The position numbers and the translations under genes were made by a program. Under the pieces are notes generated by a model, which did not search any database, had not been told where the DNA came from, and was given only the letters and a program-made list of their open reading frames with translations. Below, piece by piece: positions 20,501 to 29,052 of a stretch of DNA of 61,905 nucleotides. Each line of letters starts with the position of its first letter. The first letter of the stretch is position 1. The stretch comes from Schlesneria paludicola DSM 18645 (lineage in GTDB: Bacteria; Planctomycetota; Planctomycetia; Planctomycetales; Planctomycetaceae): NCBI GenBank assembly GCA_945876035.1, contig CAMCMU010000029.1:1-61905 (forward strand), in the 5' to 3' direction.

Positions 20501-22896
20501 ATACCGCGTTTGAAGAGCTCCGCCCCAGACGGACCATCGCTGCTCAATTCGGGGGACGTGTCTGGCGACATCGTCTCCATTCGTCGTCGGACGGCATCCG
20601 TTCGGCGTGCGGGACCGCCGGCCAATGTCTCGATTGAGGATTCTTCCGTGGCCGAGCCAACGGGGTTTGCGGATTCACCGCCTGCGACAGCCTGAGACGT
20701 GTCCATCGCATCGGATACCGAATGTGTCGTGGCCTCTTGAGTCTCGAATTTCCCCGCATCTGTCGTCACGGCAAATTCGGTTTCCGGCGTCGACGTTGCA
20801 GATTCGGAGACTTGACCGGCCACAAGCACCCCGGATGTCGGCGATTTTCGCGACGATTTCGGGGTCCGGCCAGAATCGGCGGCCACATCCGTACGATGCG
20901 TCGCAGCGCGTTCGATATCGCTCAAGACAATGTCTGGACGGTCATCGAACAGATTATAGACCGCATTTAACTGTTCCGCCTCAGCGACAATTTGTTTTGC
21001 CTCATCGGTGCGGCCGTCGAGCATTGCCTGACGAGCCTTCTTCAACAGTGACTTCGCCGCCAATCCATTCGCCGGAATCTTTGCTGGTTTGGTTGATGCC
21101 GCGGTTTGTTGCACAGCACGAGACTTGGAGCTCGCCAATCCGGCCTGAGCACGTTGAGTCGCGATATCGCTGATCACGAGTTCGGGCATATCATCGAACA
21201 GTTTAAAGGCGACCTTCAGCCGTGCGGCTTGTTCGGCTTTGGAGTTTGCGGCATCGAACTGACCTTGACTCAGGTCTTCGCGAGCGAGTTCCAACAAACG
21301 CAGTGCCTGCTGTCTTGGTGACTGCGGAACAGGCTTGCCATCAGCCGCCGCTGTGGCCTGGACCGTGCTCTGAGATCCTGCTTTCGTGTTGGTTCGTGAG
21401 AGCGTCATCGTGGCGGTCTGCCGATCGATGTCCGCCAAGAGCAACTCCGGGCGATCTTGCAATAGATCATAAGTCAAATCAAATTCAGCGGCTTGATTAG
21501 CCTTCGTCCGAGCCTCTTCGTAACGACCATTCCTGACGTCCTCACGAGCTTGGCTCAGCAGCAACACCGCATGCTGTTTGTCAGCGGCGAGACGATCGGC
21601 GGCGGTACGCCGCAGTTTCAACGCCGGCTTGGCCGCTACACCGTTTGCCGAAATCTTCTCCGGAGTTGGTGACGAAGCGGCCTGCTGCACAGAACCCGAT
21701 TGGGAGCTCGCCAATCCAGCCTGAGCACGTTGAGTTGCAATATCGTTGATCACGAGCTCGGGCATATCTTCGAACAGTTTAAAAGCGACCTTCAGCCGTG
21801 CGGCTTGTTCGGCTTTGGAGTTTGCGGCATCGAACTGACCTTGACTCAGGTCTTCGCGAGCGAGTTCCAACAAACGCAGTGCCTGCTGTTTTGGTGACTG
21901 CGGAACAGACTTGCCATCAGCCACCGCGGGGGCCTGGACCGTGTTTTGAGATCCTGCTTTCGCGTTGGTTCGTGAGAGCGTCATCGTGGCGGCCTGGCGA
22001 TCGATGTCCGCCAAGAGCAACTCCGGGCGATCTTCGAACAAATCATAAGTCAAATTCAATTCAGCGGCTTGGCGAGCCTTCGTTCGGGCCTCTTCGTAAT
22101 TACCAGACTTGAGATGCTCACGTGCCTGAGAGATCAACACCACAGCCTGACGTTTCTCGGCCACGGAAAGATCGGATGCGGCGTTCGTCTGTTCTGTGGA
22201 ATGTCGAGGCGTCGTCTCGACATTGCCCGAATCAATTTCCGCGGAAACCTGCCGAATGTCTCGGCGGAACGGCTGTCGTTTCGATGCCGCGACTCCGACC
22301 ACAGTGTCAGACGTCGAATCACTTGACATCCGGCTCAGAAACATCGCCGGAGACGTTTCTGCTTTGGCGTATTTCAGATCCGAACCGATCGCAATCCGAT
22401 GCGCCTGTTGAGCGAGCTTGATTGCATCTTTGGGATTGCCTTTTTTGAGTGCGGATTCGGCTTGAGACATCAGGCGATCAACTCGGGAACGCGACGAATC
22501 TTTCGCCGAAGAGGATACGTCGTCGGCGGCCGAGTCCGACCAATCATCATCCACCTCGAAAGGACTCGACTGAGCTCGAACAACCGATCCAGTCGCTGCG
22601 GCCTGCAAGCGGCTTTTGGCTCGACTGAGATAGTCGGCGGCTTGACGCTGCTCGACGACTGTCAGCCCGGAATCATTCGAACGAATGACTTCCAAATGCT
22701 GCAGCGCATCCTGATACCGTCCACGCAAAAAGGAATCCTTTCCGCGTTTGAAGTGTTCGCGTGGTTGCATCTTTGCGTGGAATCCCTCGCGGTCTTCCCC
22801 ACCTTTCAACGTGTGCCCCGACTGTTGAAGGTTTGTCAATCGCATCGCCACGACGACCAAGCAGGTACAGCCAATCAGTCCGATGATTCTACCCAA
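17563..22896 (-). CDS. Giant secretin-like protein with repeats
   Basis: This 1777-residue protein starts at TTG (22896) behind a perfect AAGGAGGA site. The order is: N-terminal membrane anchor or signal (residues 2-18); TPR-like repeats of about 95 residues with the core LFEDRPELLLADI (from about 139 to 668), of which 251-398 and 443-590 are near-identical; a Ser/Thr-rich region; coiled-coil (about 890-1045); an STN/N0-like domain (1112-1192); a secretin N-type domain (LVIRQTQKNHEEITDLLDQL); and the secretin beta-domain beginning VTIEVRFVTVSDRFFERIG. Collagen-like Gly-X-Y repeats (about 1392-1430) and a Gly/Gln-rich stretch (1604-1686) interrupt it. The C-terminus VPDGGTVLLGGVKR, then GVPILNKIPYVSRLFKNTG, is the secretin signature. 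Secretins form outer-membrane rings for type II/III secretion or pili; no other secretion gene is nearby. Confidence 0.88.
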   Translation of the reverse strand: MGRIIGLIGCTCLVVVAMRLTNLQQSGHTLKGGEDREGFHAKMQPREHFKRGKDSFLRGRYQDALQHLEVIRSNDSGLTVVEQRQAADYLSRAKSRLQAAATGSVVRAQSSPFEVDDDWSDSAADDVSSSAKDSSRSRVDRLMSQAESALKKGNPKDAIKLAQQAHRIAIGSDLKYAKAETSPAMFLSRMSSDSTSDTVVGVAASKRQPFRRDIRQVSAEIDSGNVETTPRHSTEQTNAASDLSVAEKRQAVVLISQAREHLKSGNYEEARTKARQAAELNLTYDLFEDRPELLLADIDRQAATMTLSRTNAKAGSQNTVQAPAVADGKSVPQSPKQQALRLLELAREDLSQGQFDAANSKAEQAARLKVAFKLFEDMPELVINDIATQRAQAGLASSQSGSVQQAASSPTPEKISANGVAAKPALKLRRTAADRLAADKQHAVLLLSQAREDVRNGRYEEARTKANQAAEFDLTYDLLQDRPELLLADIDRQTATMTLSRTNTKAGSQSTVQATAAADGKPVPQSPRQQALRLLELAREDLSQGQFDAANSKAEQAARLKVAFKLFDDMPELVISDIATQRAQAGLASSKSRAVQQTAASTKPAKIPANGLAAKSLLKKARQAMLDGRTDEAKQIVAEAEQLNAVYNLFDDRPDIVLSDIERAATHRTDVAADSGRTPKSSRKSPTSGVLVAGQVSESATSTPETEFAVTTDAGKFETQEATTHSVSDAMDTSQAVAGGESANPVGSATEESSIETLAGGPARRTDAVRRRMETMSPDTSPELSSDGPSGAELFKRGIAELNRNNRIGAYAAFLAAYQSGQKLDPVQTQRLHVYLRELAPKTDRRNIQLAAGTESETPSIAEERASSDSTGQAEDHFPGLLDVAEQEQVVKFDRLRSEILNAVFKAERMKEKDPEGALTLIDQSLAKVEGAELSAEATASLTRQLNRTRSSLQSEIVRQEPNLALKKRNEDVKKSLNQQVETDIRIEQEFAKLVEEFNDLFKQQRFAEAEIVAKKAKEINPKDPTSEALFWKARLGRRVASNDKLKLDKEDSFIGQLNDVEQAVIVKVNDKNPMSFGDDWKSLSDRRRGAYRADNRTPSESDVKIEQSLSKRISLHEDHVPLSEVIKKIQTVADVNIQLDELGLEEEGATADNPVSINVDGIQVKSALNLILGRYNLAYTIDNEVLKITSRMRQQGEMVVRTYPVADLVIPIANFGQSDFGGALGNAGQPNAFGGINGAQMSVPSGGFPGMGQVGPNSNGADASGSSSNRPPNRIHAPDFNSLTDLLVSTIAPDTWDSVGGHGSLRHYETTLSLVIRQTQKNHEEITDLLDQLRRLQDLQVTIEVRFVTVSDRFFERIGIDFDFGIQSTLPGPSGIGGAPLAPFGSFLNTGVAGTTGQTGAAGVAGTAGTAGTAGTAGGAGGAGGTAGTSGNFFTPSGQREFQNRRKYPNGTIIGLAQPGQFTQTTDIPFQQGSFEVGVPTFGGYNPKAGVEMGLAILSDVEAFFFISAAQGDQRNNLMFAPKITLFNGQQGTVSSTVSRPFVISLVPTVGFFATGFQPVIANIPQGISLSVTAVVSADRRYVRLSVQPVFSNITDVFTFSFVGGGGAGGGGQGQQGGGGGQGQQGGGGFGGGGQGGQGGFGGAGQGGIGGGLGGGGQGGGQGGGQGGGQDGGQGGGQGGGGSGQTVTVQQPVVEQVTVLTTVSVPDGGTVLLGGVKRLKEGRNMSGVPILNKIPYVSRLFKNTGVGRETESLMLMVTPRIIIQEEEEELLGIPKT
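17839..18087 (-). repeat. Gly/Gln-rich coding repeats in secretin-like gene
   Basis: This stretch encodes residues 1604-1686, almost only Gly and Gln in units such as GGGQ and GGQGQQ. The DNA is a run of short CCACC-type units on the plus strand. It sits between two strands of the secretin domain, so it probably forms a flexible loop. Confidence 0.8.
18607..18723 (-). repeat. Collagen-like Gly-X-Y repeats
   Basis: The DNA encodes residues 1392-1430 with repeated G-V-A, G-T-A and G-G-A triplets; four consecutive nine-base units encode G-T-A. Collagen-like tracts can trimerise, but here the tract is short and within a predicted loop. Confidence 0.7.
21127..22146 (-). repeat. Recent 576-bp tandem duplication in secretin-like gene
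   Basis: Residues 251-398 (DNA 21703-22146) and 443-590 (DNA 21127-21570) are offset by exactly 192 residues and differ at few positions. Long blocks are identical in DNA as well, for example around 21222 and 21798. Older, more diverged units of the same repeat flank them, so the array grew by duplication. Confidence 0.85.
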
Positions 22897-23610
22897 GGTA
22901 GGTTCCTCCTTCAGAGCCGGTCAAGACGATATAATCGTCCGTTGGTAATTCCGTTTTCGTCTTCGCTAGCGAGTCAGTTACAAATTTCGTGTTTCCTTAA
23001 TGGCCTCACAAAATTTCGAGCTGACTCGCCGACGTAAGAGAAACCGGCGACGGAGGTGAGGAACTCAAACACGAGCCTCATCCCGTCTCTTTTTCACTGA
23101 TGATTTGAGCGAAAGCCACCGTTTGAATGGCAGTTTCGAAAAGTGAACGCGCAAAAATCGATTACGATCACGAATAGGCACCGACGTTGGCGATTGATAA
23201 TGAAAACGGTTAAGAAGGGTCAATACGACTCATTCGTTGTTTTCAAAAGTTGATCGTTTTTTTTCAGAAAGAGCCTAAAGTGCGGCAAAATCTGCCAGAA
23301 TCTTGCCGCTTTGACTCGAAGACTCATCTCAGAATAGGCCTAGAGATGCTCCGGAGGCACAAAAATTGGCCGTCACCAGCAGAGACATCCATTCCGGCGT
23401 AACATTGGCAAACTCAGGAATGGATTCCTGATGTTCGCGTCAGGTCCGACGGACATTGTTTAACCCGACCTGCGTACACCACCCAGCCTTCAAGTCGGTG
23501 ACAGATCTGGGCGTTCGGCAAAGGCTCTGGACACGGGATGTACGCGTTGTCACGATACGTTTTCGTTGAGACGAATATGCTGTTCTCGCTTTGATTTATG
23601 GAAAGGGATG
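22897..23610. other. Divergent spacer upstream of secretin and DUF3299 genes
   Basis: This 714-bp spacer separates two divergent transcription units and should hold their promoters. It contains a long imperfect inverted repeat at 22969-23029 and a smaller one, GCGGCAA/TTGCCGC, at 23282-23309. No open frame with a recognisable product was found. Confidence 0.4.
22969..23029. repeat. 61-base inverted repeat upstream of secretin gene
   Basis: Perfect nine-base arms GCGAGTCAG (22969-22977) and CTGACTCGC (23021-23029) enclose a second near-perfect pair, AAATTTCGTG against CACAAAATTT. It lies about 70-135 bp before the TTG start of the secretin-like gene, so in its transcript it could be a 5' leader hairpin; as DNA it could be an operator pair. 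Confidence 0.6.
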
Positions 23611-24330
23611 ATGTTGATTGCTGATCAGACGACGGACCAGACGCGAAGTTCAACGGCTTTTGATGGCGAAGCATTTCTCTACCGTCCCATTCCTCCTCTG
23701 ATTCCGATCGGGATGGCCTTTGTTGTCATCTCCGCTGCTGGATCTATTTCGGAATACCTCTTGATCGTTCCTGTGATTGGAATCATCCTTTCAATCACAG
23801 GTTGGCGTCAGATACGCCAGTCGCAAGGAACGCTCAGCGGAGGCTGGCTCGCAATCCTGAGTTTGATTATTCAAGCCGGAATGCTCGTCGGTTTTTCCGC
23901 GATGCATGCCTATAGTTATGCGACGGAGGTCCGGCCTGGTTACCAGCGAGTGAATTTTTCGGCCGACATTTCGAAGAAGGGGTTTACCAAGGAAAACATG
24001 CGATTGGGGATCCATCCGGATGTCGAAAAACTGATCGGTCAAAAGGTGATGATCAAAGGGTACATGTATCCCACAAAACAGCTTGTGGGACTCAAGTCGT
24101 TCGTTTTATGTCGTGATAATGGCGATTGTTGCTTTGGAGGACAGCCAAAAACGACGGACATGATCTTGGTCAATATGAGCGGTGAAAAGACCGTCCGATT
24201 TTACGACAATTCGGTTCTTATTTCCGTGTCCGGCATCTTCAAGGCCGAGCCAACTGTTGATGAGACCGGATTGAAACCTGTGTATCAATTGGACTGCGTT
24301 TTTTTTGAAAAGGCCAAGACATTGCATTGA
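23611..24330 (+). CDS. Membrane-anchored DUF3299 protein
   Basis: This 239-residue protein has two or three hydrophobic segments near the N-terminus (LIPIGMAFVVISAAGS, YLLIVPVIGIILSI, AILSLIIQAGMLVGF) resembling DUF4190-type anchors, followed by a DUF3299 domain. The domain is marked by KGYMYPTKQLVGLKSFVLCRDNGDCCFGG, whose paired CC is shared with the next gene's product. The start is taken as the second ATG of a tandem pair, four bases after GGAAAGG. DUF3299 proteins have no established biochemical role; the conserved YMYP and R-D-N-x-x-CCFG motifs suggest a metal or redox site, which is inference. The following gene encodes a second DUF3299 protein 21 bp downstream, so the two form an operon. 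Confidence 0.85.
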   Translation: MLIADQTTDQTRSSTAFDGEAFLYRPIPPLIPIGMAFVVISAAGSISEYLLIVPVIGIILSITGWRQIRQSQGTLSGGWLAILSLIIQAGMLVGFSAMHAYSYATEVRPGYQRVNFSADISKKGFTKENMRLGIHPDVEKLIGQKVMIKGYMYPTKQLVGLKSFVLCRDNGDCCFGGQPKTTDMILVNMSGEKTVRFYDNSVLISVSGIFKAEPTVDETGLKPVYQLDCVFFEKAKTLH

Positions 24331-24351
24331 AAGTCATTCAGGAGCAAGCGA

Positions 24352-25263
24352 ATGGATGTCGCGAATGACGGGATAAACCGCCGGCCCCAGATCCATCCGT
24401 GTGGTTCTCCGAGCTGCCCATCTCAGCGGATTTTTTGTGAACGGTCGCGGACACAGTGGGTCATTGTGTCTCTGCTGTTGCTGGGGGGATGTCATGGATC
24501 CGATCTCACGGAATACCATCTCCCGCAGAAGTCTGCCAAGGCGGACCGGGCAAATCGGGCGGCCAACACGGGCGAGACGTCGGAAAAAATCCGGACAACG
24601 GACGAGGGTCAAGACACGATCCCAAAGGCTCTCCACGCCTCAGGCAGTCCCGTCGTGGAATCATCCGCCGTTTCAGCCATCCGCCCCTCAAATTGGAGGG
24701 GTGATTTCAAAACGCAGTTGCAACCACCTGCGGTAAAAGTCTCGCCGGTTTTGCATTCGTTTGAAAATGCGATTCCGCCCAGTTTAGCAACGCCACTAAA
24801 CGGGGAGTTCGCCGTTCCTCAAGGGAAAATTCTGATTCCTGACAAGTCATTTCGGATTGACGGAAACACGAAAGCTTTGCGAGTCACCTATGATGACCTC
24901 GATCTTCTGAAAATCATCAATCTAGAACCGGTCACGGCGACGGCTGTCGATCAAATGCCGAAATGGCTGAAGGAACTCAGCGGACAGCGAATCCGAATTC
25001 GTGGGTTCATGTATCCGACTTTTGAAGCCGAGGGAATTGAGAGATTCGTTTTGGCACGCGACAATCAGATCTGTTGTTTCGGCCGCGATCCGAAAGTTTA
25101 CGATCTGATTCAAGTCGATATGAGTCGGGGACGGACAACGAACTATATTCCCGCGACTCGGGCATTTGACGTCGTTGGCAGATTCAAGATCGAAATGGTG
25201 GCTGACGAGGGCAAGCCATTTGGACTGTACTTTCTTGAAGAATCGGAAGTCATTGATCGCTAA
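24352..25263 (+). CDS. DUF3299 lipoprotein
   Basis: This 303-residue protein carries a lipoprotein signal after an unusually long n-region: VIVSLLLL followed by lipobox L-G-G-C near residue 47. A Ser/Thr/Pro-rich linker of about 100 residues precedes a DUF3299 domain with RIRIRGFMYPTF and FVLARDNQICCFG, the same signature as the upstream membrane protein. Domain duplication in one operon, one copy in the inner membrane and one lipid-anchored, suggests the two act together on the outer face of the membrane. GGAG lies 9-12 bases before the ATG. The stop is 59 bp from the stop of the convergent zinc-ribbon gene. Confidence 0.85.
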   Translation: MDVANDGINRRPQIHPCGSPSCPSQRIFCERSRTQWVIVSLLLLGGCHGSDLTEYHLPQKSAKADRANRAANTGETSEKIRTTDEGQDTIPKALHASGSPVVESSAVSAIRPSNWRGDFKTQLQPPAVKVSPVLHSFENAIPPSLATPLNGEFAVPQGKILIPDKSFRIDGNTKALRVTYDDLDLLKIINLEPVTATAVDQMPKWLKELSGQRIRIRGFMYPTFEAEGIERFVLARDNQICCFGRDPKVYDLIQVDMSRGRTTNYIPATRAFDVVGRFKIEMVADEGKPFGLYFLEESEVIDR

Positions 25264-25322
25264 TCTCTGACCGGCCGTTTTCCTCTTGCCGAGTGTGTAT
25301 ATCCCGCGACAACGGCTTGGGC

Positions 25323-27098
25323 TTAGAGGGTTCCCGTACTCGGTGCGGCCTCGGCCAGATGTAGAGACTCCTCTTCGACCACAACCAACGCTTGGTTGCC
25401 GAATTTCTTAGTACACTTGGGGCATTTGGTTTTTGCCAAGCTCTTCCCCTTCAATCCGCCAAGTTTTACCTTAATCCGACCTTCTTCACTGATGGCAATC
25501 CCACATGCGGAACACTTCCAGCCTTTGACTTCGAGTTTAAAACTCGGATCGCGGCGATAGTAATCGACGTGTCGCAAATTACGAATCGAGACCTGGCTGA
25601 AATGACATTTGTAAGTCTCGTACTGGTCCACGATTGGTATTTCGGTATTTTCGCCGATGGAGTTGATTCCACAGACGGTCTGCATGGCGTTTAAGAAAGC
25701 CCGAAATTCCGACAAAGAAAATGAGAGGTACTGCGTGTATTTGTCCTCGGGGAGTTTTGGCACCCGAAACGCAATTCGACCGACGCCAAAGATCGGTATC
25801 CCACCGAACATTGTCTCGACCTCAGGCGGCATGGGTTGGACGACAGACAGTTGAGCAAAGGTTTGAATTCCGAACGTCCGCTTCGCTGCAACGGACAGTC
25901 CTTCGATCAAGGCCTCTTTGGGCGAGAGATGTTCGAGCATGCTGGCACGAGCGAGGGGTCTTTTTTTCTGAGCTCCGCCAAATAGTCCTAGGGGAGGAAG
26001 AAGAGTGGCCATCAACACATCGATCGCCGAAAACCCGATGTCCACCGGCTGAAATTCATTCAGAAGACTGTCTGCCTTGAGTTTGAGTTTTTCGGGGACC
26101 ACCGTATGCAGGTGGATGTCTGTCAGCCACTGAGAATACCGACTCGAACCCTGATTGTTGCCACCCATCTCGAAGTCAGTTTGTTTTTGGGGGTCCGGCT
26201 TTTGGATCAGAGGCACAACAAAAACGGACTCACATTTCGGACATTTGCCGGTCTGGCCCCGAGACTTTTCTTTGACTCGGATGCGATGGCCCTGAGGACA
26301 GAAGATTACGAATGTATTTTTTGAAGCCGCCGTCTTGCGAATGCGAGCGATCTCCGCTTCTTCGATCACCGCATTCGTCATCAACTGATCCTGAATGACA
26401 AGTTCTGGTTGTGACGATGCTGTCTCCTCAGAATTTAAAGCCATAGCGGTTTCCAATTGATTCGCCGGCGATGCTGTGGCCAAACCATCAGACAAAGTCT
26501 CGACAACGACTAACCCTGCGTCTGATGCAATGTCATCAACAAATCCGTGTTCAATTTGTAACATCTCGGCGCCGACAGGCAAGTCCTGACGAACGTCTTC
26601 CATCGGCAAGAAAATGCCGTCTGACAATTCAAAGTCATCGTCATCGAAGGCCGTCAATTGCACATCGTCCGCCAATTCGAAGTCCACATATTCTTCGATC
26701 GCAACCGGTACGGTCGCGATGAACGATTCGGGGGTCGCTCGGGACCGGCGTCGGATCAAATCGTCATGGGTCACCGTCGATGCTTCAATGATTTCCAGAT
26801 CGAACACCTCGATCGTCTCTGGCGAGGCCTGTTCTCGAATTCGCTGGTACGATGCCGCAATCTCCGGTTTTAAAAAAACGCTGCAATTCCAGCAGCGGAC
26901 GAGACCGGTGCGACAATTTTCTCCGCAATTCGGACACGCATCCATATCACTATTGACCATCAAATCCGTTGGAAGCGGTCGAGACTGCGTTATGGCCGCT
27001 CGATTGACATCAAACACGTGACCGCAAACGGGACACTCACACGCGTCCTCAAGCAGAAAGGAATTACACGAAGGACAACCCACAATTTGAATCGACAT
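25323..27098 (-). CDS. Multi-zinc-ribbon protein, unknown function
   Basis: This is a 591-residue cytoplasmic-type protein. Zinc-ribbon-like cysteine pairs occur at the N-terminus (GCPSCNSF and CECPVCGH), then CPNCGENCRTG with VRCWNC, then a central CPQGHRIRV and KCPKCESVF, and a C-terminal CSACGIAISEEG with KCPKC. An acidic, low-complexity region of about 200 residues (rich in Asp, Glu, Ala) separates the second and third ribbons. The C-terminal 250 residues look folded but match no family I recognise. The ATG at 27098 follows GGGCGAG; the frame extends 14 codons further. Several ribbons plus an acidic linker suggest nucleic-acid or protein binding; no activity can be named. Confidence 0.8.
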   Translation of the reverse strand: MSIQIVGCPSCNSFLLEDACECPVCGHVFDVNRAAITQSRPLPTDLMVNSDMDACPNCGENCRTGLVRCWNCSVFLKPEIAASYQRIREQASPETIEVFDLEIIEASTVTHDDLIRRRSRATPESFIATVPVAIEEYVDFELADDVQLTAFDDDDFELSDGIFLPMEDVRQDLPVGAEMLQIEHGFVDDIASDAGLVVVETLSDGLATASPANQLETAMALNSEETASSQPELVIQDQLMTNAVIEEAEIARIRKTAASKNTFVIFCPQGHRIRVKEKSRGQTGKCPKCESVFVVPLIQKPDPQKQTDFEMGGNNQGSSRYSQWLTDIHLHTVVPEKLKLKADSLLNEFQPVDIGFSAIDVLMATLLPPLGLFGGAQKKRPLARASMLEHLSPKEALIEGLSVAAKRTFGIQTFAQLSVVQPMPPEVETMFGGIPIFGVGRIAFRVPKLPEDKYTQYLSFSLSEFRAFLNAMQTVCGINSIGENTEIPIVDQYETYKCHFSQVSIRNLRHVDYYRRDPSFKLEVKGWKCSACGIAISEEGRIKVKLGGLKGKSLAKTKCPKCTKKFGNQALVVVEEESLHLAEAAPSTGTL

Positions 27099-27843
27099 GA
27101 AAAACTCGCCCTGATTAATGCCAACTATTTCAAATCCCAACGAACGATGATAATCGTCGACTGACGATGGCCAAAGAATACCGCACAGAGGCCCGGACTG
27201 GGACTCGTTCTCTGTATGTCAGCTGATACAACTTAGCACGGAATGACAGGGAAGGCACCCTAAAAATTCGGTAACGCCTTTGGGCTTCAGGTGAGTCACA
27301 TTCGTCAACGTCGCTTCAATCGTTAGGTCACAATCATGATCGCTTAGTGGCCACTCAACAACACCTCCAGGCGTTTTCGCCCAGCCTGAGGGGTTTCTCT
27401 GTGAATCGCCAAGAGACGCCGTCGGACAGGTCGTAACCGCGGCAACTCAGAAAGGAGTGCCTCTCGAAGGTTGGCCGATAAAATACCGGCATCCGATACC
27501 GAACGATGACTCCCGTGCCGATCAGCCTTTCCCGCGGAGTGGATCCATCGCAAAGGAGGCAAAACAGATTGCCAACCTGACGGAAATCTGGAGCGGGAGG
27601 GGCTTCTGGGCAACGATCTGCGTGTCTGTTCAAATTCACGCGATTTACGTCTGTCGAATACGAAGCCGCTGACCCAATGGATTCGTCAATCGATCAAAAA
27701 ACTGGCACTGCGAAGACGGGCATCCGTTGCGAAGTCTTGCCCGCGGGAGGGGGAGTGACACACTTCCTCAGGATTCTGGAAAGACAAACTGCATGCCGGT
27801 GATGCCGCTTGGTGCATTACATTGGACGCAGGCATTGAGTCGT
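27099..27843. other. Spacer between metX and zinc-ribbon gene
   Basis: This 745-bp stretch has two overlapping minus-strand open frames (27344-27613 and 27355-27639) without recognisable products, so neither is called. A small hairpin ACGAT-GATA-ATCGT lies close upstream of the zinc-ribbon gene. Nothing else is seen. Confidence 0.35.
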
Positions 27844-29052
27844 TCAGGTGACTCGAGTCCGGCGGTAGGTTTCCGCGAGTAAGGGCGTCACTAACTCCTC
27901 CAGTTGTTTGATTTCGATCAGAAACGAGTCGTGACCGAAGACGCTTTCCAGTTCCAGATACGTTACGTGGCGTCGCGTCTCAACGAGTGCCTTGACGATT
28001 TCGCCGCTTTGAATCGACGGAAAGAGCCAGTCCGTTTGGTAGGAGGTAATCAGAAACCGTGCATTCGTTTTTCCGAGCGCCTGTTGAATCGAGCCGTATC
28101 GTCCCGCCAGATCGAAGTAATCCATTGCCCGAGTCAAATAGAGATAGCTGTTCGCATCGAACCGCTCGACGAATCTCTGTCCTTGATAGTGCAGATAACT
28201 TTCAATCTTGAACTCCGTTTCTTTTTCGAGGTTGTATTCAAGGTGATCGCCATGCTGAAGATCGCGGCCGAATTTTCGTTCGATAGATGCTTCCGAGAGA
28301 TACGTAATGTGTGCGATCATCCGCGCGAGTGACAATCCGAAGAGCGGCCCGACGTCGCCATACCTCGACGGATCGTGACCATAGTAGTCACCGTCTTTAA
28401 AGTCGGGATCGGCAGTGATCGCGCGCCGGCCGACCGCATTGAAGGCGATTCCCTGTGCAGAGAGCTTGGCGGCGGAAGCGAGACATATTGCGCACTGAGT
28501 CATTTCCGGATATCGTGCGACCCACTCCAGCACCTGCATTCCGCCAAGGCTTCCACCCACCAACCCCAGTAATCTCACGATTCCGAGATGATGTATCAGC
28601 GCGGCGTGAACCTCAACGATGTCGCCGACAGTGATGAACGGGAACTGCAAACCATAAGGTTTTCCTGTGACGGGATTTCGGCAACTCGGTCCAGTCGTTC
28701 CCTGACACCCACCCAGCACATTGGCGCAAATCACGAAGTATTTTGTCGTGTCGAGCGCCTTCTGTGGTCCGACCAATCCATCCCACCAACCTGGTTTGCG
28801 ACTGTCTGCCGAATGCAATCCCGCGACGTGTGCATCACCGGTTAAGGCATGGCAGACGAAAATTGCGTTGTCTTTCGCGGGCGAAAGTTCACCGTAGGTC
28901 TCAAATGCGACGGTCACATGATCGAGACGATGCCCCCCTTCCAGAGTCAGGACTCGTGAAGCATCAAACAATGTTGCGAATTGAGTTTGCACAATCCCGA
29001 CTGATTGGGATTGGCTCTCGATTGGCGTCGGTGAGGCAATTGGGGAAGCCAT
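27844..29052 (-). CDS. metXA: Homoserine O-acetyltransferase MetX
   Basis: MetX transfers an acyl group from acyl-CoA to L-homoserine, the first step of methionine synthesis through O-acyl-homoserine. The alpha/beta-hydrolase fold is clear: N-terminal VAFETYGEL, HALTGDAHVAG, NVLGGCQGTTGP, then the nucleophile elbow G-G-S-L-G-G-M with Ser168, and the late Asp (YQTDWLFP) and His (GHDSFL) of the triad. The 402-residue length is usual. The ATG at 29052 is preferred over an in-frame GTG at 29073. Some MetX-like enzymes use succinyl-CoA; the sequence seen here does not settle acyl specificity. No other methionine gene is adjacent. Confidence 0.93.
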   Translation of the reverse strand: MASPIASPTPIESQSQSVGIVQTQFATLFDASRVLTLEGGHRLDHVTVAFETYGELSPAKDNAIFVCHALTGDAHVAGLHSADSRKPGWWDGLVGPQKALDTTKYFVICANVLGGCQGTTGPSCRNPVTGKPYGLQFPFITVGDIVEVHAALIHHLGIVRLLGLVGGSLGGMQVLEWVARYPEMTQCAICLASAAKLSAQGIAFNAVGRRAITADPDFKDGDYYGHDPSRYGDVGPLFGLSLARMIAHITYLSEASIERKFGRDLQHGDHLEYNLEKETEFKIESYLHYQGQRFVERFDANSYLYLTRAMDYFDLAGRYGSIQQALGKTNARFLITSYQTDWLFPSIQSGEIVKALVETRRHVTYLELESVFGHDSFLIEIKQLEELVTPLLAETYRRTRVT

